A stretch of 64,000 nucleotides of DNA from Aphelocoma coerulescens. Its lineage: Eukaryota; Chordata; Aves; Passeriformes; Corvidae. Positions 22,788 to 33,700 of this stretch are shown one piece after another (the first letter of the stretch is position 1; each line of letters begins with the position of its first letter). Position numbers and translations under genes: made by a program. The DNA lies in contig NW_027184085.1 of the NCBI RefSeq assembly GCF_041296385.1, forward strand, positions 56,325,109-56,389,108, in the 5' to 3' direction. The notes beneath the pieces were generated by a model that saw nothing but the letters and a program-made list of their open reading frames with translations, had not been told where the DNA came from and did not search any database.

Positions 22788-25700
22788 ACAGCTAAGTGAC
22801 CAGAGATAAAATATATATACATATTTTTAGCAAAGGTAAACAATCATTTAAATATCAGAGTCAGACTTGGTGATGGGAGGATATTCTGCATGTGTTATAA
22901 TTATCCACATATGTAAAAGGAGTTACATGTATGAGGGTTTCGAAGAATAAGAGGCTTCAGATTGATCCTGTGCTACAACAATAAACAGTTTTGTATTTCA
23001 GCCAGTGAGCTGGAACCCTGGAACGCCAGTCAGCCAGCTTAAGCATTAAGTGCTCTTAAGACTGGCAACTAATGAACAACAGTAGTTGATTTTGCACTAT
23101 ACAGAATCCTACATGTGAAAAAATACACTTTGCATGCATGGTTTGTTTTGCATGGGTACTGACAAAAAAAAAAAAAAGAAAAAGTAGATTAAGAATTTTG
23201 AGAAACAAACTAGTGAACCACCAATGCTATTGTTTTAAAGAAGTATGAGTAAGTTCCACCCAGGTCAGGTGAAGAGGACTAATTCATAGGAATATGGCTT
23301 TCTTATTTCATAGACCTGAGATTTCCTTATTTAGTGTATTAGAAGGCTTTGCTAGTTAAAGCCTGCTGAAATGGGATTAAACTGAGGTACGACAGCATTT
23401 TTAGATTTGTAGCTCTTATGGGCAATGGGCAAATAGTGTTGTTTAGGAGAAAAGGGGATCAGGACTAGGAATCATCCAGATCATCTGACACCATGAGAGT
23501 GGGGATTATATAAATATGGAAAAAAGCCTTATTTGAGAAGGACCCCCAATAGAAAGGCAACCCCACTACTTAATGCATGCATTTTTGTATACACGTAGAT
23601 TTCCATTATTAGATGAAAAGAAATTTAAACAAGTCAGAAATTACCCATCATTTCACAGAAATTATTGTCAACATGAGCACAGACTTTTTAAAGCTGCTTG
23701 TAAAGAATGCAGGAATTGAACTACTACACTTGTAGTGAGGAATATTATTGGAAAAGGTCATTAAATTTAAAAAATTACAGATTTTATATTCAAAGAAGAG
23801 ACAGCCCTACAGGAGATAGCAAAACCAATACCTCCTTCGCAGTCCCATCAATTTCGAATGATTAAATAATATTTTTGTTTTTTTTTTTTTCCAAGTCAGG
23901 ATGTCTTAATTTCCAGACAATCAGAACAGGAAGACAAGATAACATTCCTCCTTTCTCAGAAAGTTTCCTTAATGACAACTTGACTATACAGTTACATAAA
24001 TCCTTTATTCTCTTTTTCATGCATAATCTTCATGAATACAGTAAAGATGAATAGCTTTGGAAAACAACTTCTTCATATTTTCTACACAAGAGAAATAGTT
24101 GGTTGGCACTTTTAATGGAGCTTGAGTACTTCTCCCCTCTGACTTGGGGTGACTGGTCTGTGGGTGAGATATTCAGTCTTTTCAGCTAAGACTGAACCAA
24201 AAGATTGTCAACTGAGATCTGATGGTCAGCTGAGATGGTGCTTGTCACCCTTGCCTCAAAGGAAACTATCTGAAGTTACCAACTCATTTTAGAGGAGCAC
24301 AAACTCATCCTCAGATGGCAGTGATTGTTGGTCCACTGCTGACTTCAGTTTGAATAACATCAGTGACCCAGAGTGAAATGCTCCACAAATCCAGCAATTC
24401 ACCAAGTCATCCAGGACTTCAGGGAAAGTGCAGAGGTGAAAGGAATCTCGAAAAAGTGCCTAAAATTTACAAAGGACTTACCAGGGGTGCATAAAGCTTT
24501 ATTCTCTCATACACCTGTAAAGTACACTACTCCAGATTTGATAAGTGAGATCTATAGGTACAAAAGAGTAGAATGCAGTTACAAGTACGAGTATTACAAA
24601 TAGATATAGATTGCGGCAAAATATTTTTTAATTCTATATTTCATGAGGCAAAGTATTTATTAATAGAAGTGCCATCTAGTTGAAGGATTTTAAATATTGA
24701 AATCCTAAACTTTTCACGTAAACAAAAGATGAAATTTCCAAAAATAACTGCATAATTAGTTCACCATAATGTGTGAACTTCTTTCCTTTTAGCACTGACA
24801 TTTTTCATTCATATGCATACCTCATATGTGTGTGTGTGTATACATGCACACATGCATGCATATGGATGTGCCACTGGAAATAAAGTTATCAGGGAGTTTA
24901 CCTACTTTGGGAATAATAATGAGTTATTGTCATTCAGTTATACTTAGTGTGCGTTTTTACCATTATGATGAACTATTTATTCCTTCTTTTATTGACTGAC
25001 TATAATTATTATCTATTCCCTCTTAGATACTCCTTTTTATCTTTCTTTTATAGAAATTAGGTTTTTTTGTTTGTTTCTTACTTTTCTGGACTCTCCATCA
25101 TTGTTACTCTTTGTCTAAAGTGTTAGCAAGGGGATTTTTTTTTTTACCTCATTATATCTAACCCCAGCATTTCCTAGTCTCTTCAAAAAGCTTTTCTGAG
25201 TTTTGTTTAGGGAGCAAAGACTAGTTAAGAAATTTAGACTTTGAAGTCTGATCTTATTTTTAATTCCTGCTTTGGTTTTTGAGGGTAGGGGATGGCAGTG
25301 TTGTGGTTTTTTGTTTGTTTTTAATTTATGGTACTGAACTGACTTATGTGAAGGTGATTTTTCTGCCAATTAGTGTCTTTCTCAGATTTGTAGATTTTTC
25401 CTCTCTATTGAAAATGAAGCCTTCCAATTTTTGGATTAAAAATCCCTGGGCTAGACTGCTAAGATAATTGCCATGTTAATCAAAGTTGCCAGGCACTGTG
25501 AAAATACAGATGTATTTCAGTTTTAGAGGAAGAAAATTAGTAAATTAATCCAAAAGATATATAGAGAATGATGCCTTTCATTGGCCATTAAGGTCTAAAA
25601 GCTTTAATTTCCACGTTTTCAACATAATCTTCAGTAGCAGCCTCTAAAACATGCAATTCTTAGTGTATGTCTGAGGTAACAAAGAAAATAAAAAATTCAC

Positions 25701-27639
25701 TTGGTATTTATACTAGTTAAAGTTAACTACTGACCTCTCTACCAACTCTATAGACTACTATTAACCTTGTCTGCAGGAGGGTGGTGATTTTAAGAGTTAT
25801 GACTCTTAATGACCTTTGAATGCACCAGCAGTCTCAGATCACTTACTCCCCAGTGTACCACATGACTCAGACTTTTCTAGATGGGAAAATGATAAGAAGA
25901 CAAGGAAGATAGCAGGTCAATCTTGAGGCAGCCTCAAGAAAATTGCTGCAAAATGAATCGTGCAGGTCCGCAGTGCTTTACCTAGCATTTTTCTGTTGAA
26001 ATTTATCAAGTCAAAACTTGTTGACATGAAAGTGAATGAAATGATTGTGCAGTATGCTTTAAGAAGCCAGCTTAAAGGCTTTGTCCATCATCTCAGCTAT
26101 AAATAAATGAGACAATCCAGGAAATATTTTGCATACTGGTGCTATCCATAACATTTTACACAGGTTTGTCACATGCTTAAATCCCATCATTATTTTCAAT
26201 AGTTTGTTAGTAAAAGAAATAAAAAATCTGGTCCTCGAAATTTGCCAACAGTTTATTTCGCACTTATTATCAATTAAATCAAACTGTTATTAGTAATATT
26301 TCTTCACCTGTCTATGCAGACCCATATTTACTTGTCTGTATAATGAACTAATCAGTTTTACACAGATGATATACCTATAATGTGGGAGCATACACTCAAA
26401 TGAGCACAGCATTGTTGTTAGGAAATGTCCTCTCTTAGTCCATATCTCTGAACGAGTGGAAAAAGAAAAGATAAATAGCTTGGCCTGCAGTCGTCCAGCA
26501 CACAAAATCTTTCCTAAGTGCTGGGAGCCCCAGTTGCACCCTGTCTCTTGTGCAGGTAAGATATGTTTAGGAATAGTGAGATTAAACAACATGCATTTCG
26601 AACCGCTGTTTTGTTTTCTGTGTTGGCCTCTTTCAGAGTTTAGTGTTCCAAATTTCATGTCTCTGATAGCTAGAAACTTTCTATTTATTGCAATGAATCT
26701 CACGTTTATTGTAGTACTGCTTCATGGCTCCTAGTGCTGTAATTATGAGAACCACACTAGCGCTGTATGGCTCAAAGTAGAACCACTGGAGAAGAGCAGT
26801 AACATCCTGCTCTGAACATTTTCCTTAGGGCTGGAGGAACAGATGTGTTTCACCTGCTTTTCCTGCCATCTCACGCTACTGCTCACTGTCTTTGTGGGAA
26901 GCGAGGAAACCTCTGACCAGGAGGAGACATGCAGAGCACCCCCCTCGCCGTATGGGTTATGCTGGTCTCACTGGTCATGGCAGAGGCAGGGAAGTCTGGA
27001 CAGTGGCTGTAGGGAGGTCTGCACTGTAGAGTACAAAGGCTGGTGGGATAACTCATGCTTTACTTCACCTAACACACAGCATGAATAAGCTGGCCTTGAA
27101 CAACAGGGGCATAAACTAGACTGCACTGCTGACATGAGGATTCACACTGCTCCTGGTTAACCAAGGCAGGACATAAGCAGTCGCTTAGAACCTAGTTCAG
27201 TAGATTCATAGTAGAGAGAAACTGATAGGGAGGTAGGCATTAATAAATTTAACATTATTTCTGATTAGTGTGATTTGCTAAAAAAGGAGAACTACTAAGT
27301 AGTTTATGAGCTTTTATTCAAATTGTTACATAAATGGTTTGACACATTGCAGTCCATATATTTCATATGAGAAAAATGGCTGGAATTTCAGTGGTGTAGC
27401 CAAGACAATTATAGAAAAACTCCACTCCTGAAAACTTGTTCTAAATGTTTTATCACACCCTAGGTACTAATATATGACAAAATCCTTCTGCTCTTAGTGC
27501 TGTCGCATTTGTGTGAGATGAAGGTTGTTGTCTCACCCACACAGACGATAGGATGACACTTTAATTGGAAAGTGACATTGTTGGGAACATTTATGAATAA
27601 TTTAGTATGTCCTCCCCACTCATCTTTTTATATGTTCTT
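22788..27639. other. unique AT-rich DNA, no gene recognised
   Basis: About 4.9 kb with poly-A or poly-T runs (for example about 23163-23182 and 23878-23891) and the alternating purine-pyrimidine tract at 24823-24864. A 137-codon minus-strand open frame at 26290-26703 and a modestly GC-richer patch at 26840-27100 have no recognisable product. Confidence 0.45.
24823..24864. repeat. 42-base alternating purine-pyrimidine tract around (TG)n
   Basis: An unbroken alternation of pyrimidine and purine: a CATATG-type start, about six TG units, then TATACATGCACACATGCATG-type sequence. Such tracts favour left-handed Z-DNA. Confidence 0.85.
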
Positions 27640-27765
27640 CAAGTCATTATTTTATTTATTATTTATTAAGAACTGACACTGTGCTGATAGCTGTAAAGAG
27701 TAAAGAAGAACAAAAAGTCCCTGCCCTTGTGGATCTTATGCAGCAAGAAACATAGAAAGCTCTTT
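27640..27765 (+). mobile_element. possible ancient SINE/L2-type remnant
   Basis: The order of blocks resembles the 3' portion of old amniote core-SINE/L2-type repeats: TTTATTATTTATTAAG, then ACTGACACTGTGCTGATAGC, then AAAAGTCCCTGCCCTTGTGG and CTTATGCAG. The 'cactgtgct' and 'gtccctgccct...gagctta' spacing is the recognisable part. It is divergent, edges are approximate and I cannot score the alignment. Confidence 0.35.
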
Positions 27766-28196
27766 TCCATCCAGCTCATAAGATAGTAAACACATTCTGG
27801 CTGTGTTCCAGAATTCTTCCTCTGTTGGAGCTTTCCTTTGCTGACAACTACAACAATAAAATTAATAGTAAAAATATCTCAATATTAATGTACTGTTAAG
27901 CTTGACTGGCTTTAAGGTTCTTACCCTCTGAGGTCTTCACCTCCTGCTCTAGTTTTCTTTTCCCAGCAGAAATACACAAATGTTCTTGTTGGATAGAACT
28001 TACCAGTATTGATATCAGAGCGTGTCAACAGAAGCAATTCTGTCTTTCTTTACAGGGAGTTGAAACTTGCTAACCTTTTGCAGAACAAACAGTGTGGTTT
28101 GCTTACTTTTCTCTCTCTCTTCTTTCTTTCTCTTTTGATCTTCTTTAGCACCTGCATATCAATTTACCTATGACAGATTGGATTAAAAGGCTTTAC
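27766..28196. other. unique DNA including a pyrimidine-rich run
   Basis: The 28101-28148 stretch is mostly C and T and ends CTTTAG, so it looks like a plus-strand splice acceptor, but all three frames after it hit stops within about 55 bases. No gene recognised. Confidence 0.4.
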
Positions 28197-28251
28197 CTTT
28201 AGCTTTGGCCGCAGAACTCTGGCACTGCAGAACCATGTCCTCTTTTCAGGT
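28197..28251 (-). CDS. weak candidate exon, product unknown
   Basis: On the minus strand a pyrimidine-rich acceptor, TTCTTTGTGCGCTTGCCTTACAG, precedes a 55-base segment ending CTAAAG|GTAAAG, a good donor. One frame reads PEKRTWFCSARVLRPKLK. The same frame is open further upstream to about 28346, so a longer exon with a poorer acceptor is possible. No family recognised. It lies 2.3 kb downstream of the candidate at 30552-30716 on the same strand, so both might belong to one gene. At 55 bases chance is a real possibility. Confidence 0.18.
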
Positions 28252-29070
28252 CTGTAAGGCAAGCGCACAAAGAACCCACATGGATTCTTTGGCTGGTTTT
28301 TCCATTCAGTTTCTTCCTGATGCAGGACTGACTTGTTGATATTCATTAATCTAGATACAACTCTTATGTTGTTATATACTTAACTTTAACGTTACCAGTA
28401 TTAAGTTGTAGGACATGAAGCATATGGCCAACTTTTGTTGTCAAAAAATTTTAAAAGTCCTGATTAGAATAATTTGTTTAAGTAATTGCCTGCAGTCTAA
28501 TATAAGGGTTTTAATTCCTTTATAATTTTCAACTGAAAGACTTATCTATATTTTACCTTCTAGTATGGCTGCTTTTTAACTGTGTGATTTTTAGCAGTTC
28601 ACATTCAGAAATTTTCTAATTATTCACAGAGCATATTGAACATGTAATTGGGTATACCTTGGTGTAACAGGTGCACTTCCCTAGAAAACATTTATTTTTA
28701 GAGAAGCTGATGCCTAAGGAGTATTCCACTACAGCTGCCTTCATGTGTTATGTATCTATGCTGTGTTTCTGACCAGGGGGCCTTTTTACCTTCTGAAAAT
28801 CAGCCTCTTCTAGGATATCACAGCATCCTCTACAGTGATTTATGATGCAGTGTATATGGACTGAATGATATTTTAAGCTGAGTCACTGAACCATCCAGAT
28901 AAGACTTAGTTTAGAGGAGGAGGTATACCTGAGGGAGGCGGAACAATGAATAGAAGACTACTTGAGAAATTATTTTCTTCTATTTTCTTTTATGAATAGA
29001 GAGAAAACTATTTTTACCCTTTTCACACCAAATCTTAACAGCACAACCGTTAACATTGTGGTCTCTGTGT
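28252..29070. other. unique DNA, nothing recognised
   Basis: No gene or repeat apparent between the weak exon candidate and the CR1 tail. Confidence 0.4.
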
Positions 29071-29303
29071 CAGGAGAGGTTCAGGTTGGACATCAGGAAG
29101 AATTTTGTCACTGAAAGGTTTGTCAGGCATTGGAATAGGCTGCCCGGGAAAGTAGTGGAATCATCATCCCTTGAAGTGTTCCAGAAAAACTGGACATGGC
29201 ACTCGGTGCTATGGTTTAGTTGACATGGTAGTGTTTGGTCAGAGGTTGGACTCAATGCGGTTTGGAGGTTTTTCCAGCCCTAATGATTCTATGGTTCTAT
29301 GAT
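29071..29303 (+). mobile_element. CR1 LINE 3' fragment
   Basis: Short 5'-truncated CR1 containing only the 3' untranslated region. Diagnostic blocks in order are GAGAGGTTCAGGTTGGACAT, 'aatttt...ctgaaaggtttgtcaggcattgg', 'aggctgcccggg', 'ggttggactcaatg' and the terminal ATGATTCTATGGTTCTATGA repeat. No coding sequence is present. Confidence 0.87.
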
Positions 29304-30551
29304 GTAAGGGCAAGCTAAATTGAAAATGCAATTTTTACAGAAAAAAATACTAAGTTCTTCAACAGCAACAAACTGGTGATGAAAAATGAGAGGCAACTGC
29401 TGGAACGGGGAAAATTTAGAGAGTCCAGTGCAGTAAGCAGTCTCAGTGCAATGTGAACAAGATGAATGTGCATGAAGCCTAATTACCTGAGAGTGAAAGG
29501 TCATCAAAATCAATTTGCAGCATGATGTACAAAGGTCATTATCAGACTGAAATTTTCTATACCCATTGAAAATGCAATAAAATATGAAGTGGATGCCTCC
29601 ATAACTACGATTAGTAAAGAAAAATGTCATTGAACCGTCTGCTTAAAATTTTGTGCTACCTTAGTTTTATTCAAAATGTTGCAAGTAATGAGAGGTGGTT
29701 TTTGGACGAGAATATTGCTGAAAGGATCCATTCATTTTCAGGATCTATAATGCTGACAGAATTGAAAGCACCTCTCTAAAATTACAGTCCTTCAAATCAA
29801 TAGTGTAATATTTGTAATTTGTCTCTTTTTTTATTATGGACCACTTCATTATTATTTTTATTTTCAGTTTATGGCATGAAATATACTAGAATCCATCTTT
29901 TTCTTATCTGTGGTTAAATTGCTTAATCTGGGGTGCAGATTGTCTGTTTTATTTTGTCTGTTTGGTTGTAACATTTCAGTGGCAAAACAACCCTTGTGCA
30001 AGCAAACACTGATCTGTATAGCCGGCAGAGAAGGCATTACAGTACCAACACCTAAACCTAAATACATACTGAGAAATTTATTTATTCTGGTCCTGAAGGT
30101 ATATATAATCTATACAATAGCAGTAAAAATGAGCTGCAGGATGGCTGCCAGAAGGTTTTCCTTATGAAGCTTTTTGTCTGTTAGGACATGAGAGGTAAGC
30201 AGTCTATACAGGGAACTGTCATTCAACAGGAGCAAGATATTAGTCTGAGCATGATCACTTAAAAGTCAAATTAAGTTCTGAAAACTGTGCATTAATTCCC
30301 TTTTGTGTTTGCTTCCCTCTTTTTCTGGCACAAGGACTCTTCTTCCTTAATCCCCTATGAAAAAAAGACACTTGAAGTAGACGAAGGACTGTGGTGGATA
30401 TGAGGTGAAGAGTGGCTGCTGAGTACTAATTAGATACACTCATACAGAGAAAAATTTCTTCAGCTTTCCCACTTTTTCTGCATTGTGTTTTCAACTAGAA
30501 GTTCACATCAAAGGGAAGAAAATTAATTTCCTGCACACAGAGGTACCAAAC
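29304..30551. other. unique DNA, nothing recognised
   Basis: No supported gene. A 113-codon minus-strand open frame (29289-29630) starts inside the CR1 tail side and has no domain or splice support. Confidence 0.4.
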
Positions 30552-30716
30552 CTGCAAATGTTGCTTTAGCATGGACCCTGCTCGTGCAGGCTGCACAGTG
30601 GCTTCTTGCAGGACCCACTGCAAGATCAAGGTCACAACGTGCTCACAGCCCCTCCTCTCTTCGGGAGCTTTGTAGATATAATCTCTGATGTCCTGAATAT
30701 GTGTATTCTGTATCAC
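30552..30716 (-). CDS. candidate internal coding exon, product unknown
   Basis: On the minus strand a good acceptor, TTTTTACCCCTTTTCTAG, is followed by 165 bases, exactly 55 codons, ending at CAG|GTTTGG. The donor is acceptable but not strong. The frame is blocked by a TAG within the acceptor, so coding would start at the exon edge, and it stays open for another 18 codons past the donor. The peptide has balanced composition (starts VIQNTHIQDIRDYIYK, middle CEHVVTLILQWVLQEA) and a plausible amphipathic helix around LILQWVLQEA. GC is higher than in the flanks. I do not recognise the family. This is the most exon-like segment in the window, but without homology or transcripts it remains a candidate. 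Confidence 0.35.
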
Positions 30717-33700
30717 CTAGAAAAGGGGTAAAAATAGGTACTGAGAAGCCTGTTTCTTTCCCACATAATATACAGCCTCTGACAGCATAATGTTATTCAA
30801 TATTAATACCTTAATAACTGCTGTCAGCACACTTCAAACCATAAACAAAAGAAGCTCTTACTGCCTGTATTTTCTTCTTTCTTTCTTTACTCCTATGGTG
30901 TTTCACTAAATGGTTTGTTACGCCTTTTCAACACTCAGTTCAAAACTTAATACCCTAATAAAAATGCTGCTGTCATTTCATTAACATCTTTCTTATTTTT
31001 CTAAAAATTAGAAGGATTAAATTGAGCCTTATGTTCTTTCAAAGATATGTTTTTGAATGAGATGGCCACCACAGGATATTTCCCTTTGTGGCAGTCATGG
31101 AAATCTTCCGGACAAGGAAATGAGATTCAACATTGCTAATGGGAAGATAAAAATATTCAGTATTTATTTTGCAATTTGCTAATAATGAAGCAGACTGAGG
31201 GAATGATTGGTTGAATGCACTTGGAATAATAATAAAGGGCAGGGCAGATGCTGAAAGATATTTTCATGTTTCTTCTTCTAATTGATGTTTGTTTCTCATG
31301 TCCTTTGTGTGCATTTCCTGAATTAGTGTAGCATTCTCCGAGGGTAAATCAACCTAATTTTCCTCTCCTGACAGCTGCATCCTTGATGGTACTCAAAAAA
31401 TAGTTCCAGACTTGAAACTTGGCAGTGAAGAGGCTGCACTGGACTTAACTGGTTCTAGATATCAGGCAGAGGTTGAGTGCTCTGCCTCTACACCCAGAGC
31501 CATCTGCAGTGGGCTGCAGTTCTGGGTCACACAAAATCTGCAGGCCCTGTGCCACACCTAGCTTTAGGCTGTTGAGACCTTGCTGCATTCTGTGCCGGTT
31601 TGGCCAAATTTGGACACCTTCTCATAAAAAAACCTGCATTTTACACCAAAGCTCACACACCTGTAGATGGCTTGGAGTACTGGGTGCCTGGCAGCAAACT
31701 CTGCTTATTTTAAGGGTCTGCTTTGAACAGGCAGTGGCGAAACCACTGTGGAAGATTGGCTTAGGGTCTCGGTGACAAACAGCCAGCCAGATGAGAGGAA
31801 AATGGCTTAGTGAAATCAGTGGGAGCAAATGGGACGTGATCTCACCCCCACTGATGCCTTGAAAAGTAAGTCTTCATGTTGATCAAATAATATTAGAAAA
31901 CAATTTTAAAAGACAATTTCACTTCAGTTATTAACAAAATGATATTGTAACTCATGAGTGTTAAGTAGCTCAGTTACAGGTGCAGAAGTAAACAATGGCC
32001 TAATTTGGCCTAACTCCACCACTAGATTAAGTCTGCTCTCTACAACTAACCCCTGCAGTAGCTCCTAGTGTACACATCTGTGTCCTGGTGATTGATCAGT
32101 ACCCACCTCCTGTAGAGACACGTTTTGCAAGGGTCCTCGGAAAAAGCTGATCTGTCAGTTGGCTAACTAGACCTTTTCCTTCCAAGGCAGGCTTCACAGA
32201 CGTAGTTTGGGTGAAACAGGCTGATTACTTGCTTGTCTGAAGGGCAATTCCCCATGAGATAATTTCTATATTGACAGTGTGCTTGGGCTTCACTTGATCC
32301 CAAAGTACAGTTCCAAAAAGCACTTGGGAGAGGGGAATGACGGGGAGGGGGGAAAGGAGTATGTGCAGTTCTATGTTCTTCCCTCCTCCTGTGTCTTGAC
32401 ATCTATTGAGGACTTTGGCTCCAGGGAAATAATGTTCTACATTCAAGCATTATATTATGTGTTTTATGAATAAAACATGAATTTGGTTAGCCCAGAAGAA
32501 ACATACTGTTTAGGAGAATTTATTTTTCCTTACCCACCTCAAATCCATGGTATTTTCTCCAGGATTTACAGTCCTGATAGCCGTCAACCTGCAGAGAATT
32601 TGGTCTTGCTCACATTTCACAGCTATATTTCTCTTCATGCTCTAATCATGCAAATATGCTCTAAGTAAATAAATATTGCTTCAGGCAAAATTATGATCTC
32701 AAGAGGATGTGCTTAACTTTTAAAGTGGAGTTGAAAAGTGATCCCAGGTATCTCATAAAGCCAAAATGAAATCAGGAAGACCTCCATGATGGCAGGTCTG
32801 CAGACAAGCCACAAGATCAATAAGTTTATTTGATGGGCAGATGTAGCCTTCAATGCTACATAAAAAACTGAAGGCTTTAAATTACATTAATGAGACTATC
32901 TGAGTGTGGAACTCACTATTGAGTAATTCATTCACTGTAGATTCTGATTGTTTTTACCAGCATCTGCCTCACTTTAAGGCAAAATCATTGAGGTGCTAAG
33001 GCATTTTTGGGAGACATTAATAGCTAATCTCTGACCTGTGCAGAGTTTACATTGCCACGATGGACAGGCATCACAGGGAAAAAATTAAAGACCAAAAGGC
33101 ATCACTAATGTGCTATTCACCTTACATGAAATGCTAGCAGTCCCTTAAAAATACATGCCTGGAGCACAGAGTTTGCACAGTGAAACATTTAACAGCAGGA
33201 AATGCAGATGGTCAGCTTTATGGAAATGACAGTGGCCAGTGCTTGGTCAACTTTAATTTGCCACCACTGGGCATGAACATAACAATTCAGTGGTTAATGA
33301 CAAGATTAAATGCAATTTCTCATGAATATAACACAGTATCCTAACATTTAACCCCCATGAGATAGCCTGGACATCCTAACATCCCTTTTCCCCCTCTTGT
33401 TGCCAGTATTAAAAATTTCCCTCACTCCACAGAAAATAAATTATGAGTCTAATGAAACTGCTTTTAACCAGCATTTGTAAGTACTGTGTCTCTTATCTGG
33501 TGACTAGAAGCTCTAGGGTTTTTTTGCCTCTGAAACAAAGTTTGCATTCTGCATAGATTCAATCAGGTTTACAACTAGTTCTGACAAGAACAAAGCATTC
33601 TGTAAACATTATCTCAATATTTTATTTTCCTGTTTGAAAAGAAGTAAGGGTTGCTGGTGTCCTTGCAGTAGAAGGACTTACATGAAGGCTAATTTAACTG

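Noticed and set aside
26290..26703. 137-codon minus-strand frame
   Set aside because: No domain, no splice signals at sensible positions and AT-driven composition; an opposite-strand frame overlaps it.
28101..28196. Strong plus-strand splice acceptor at the end of the pyrimidine run
   Set aside because: All three frames after it meet stop codons within about 55 bases and no GT donor precedes them, so it is not an internal coding exon.
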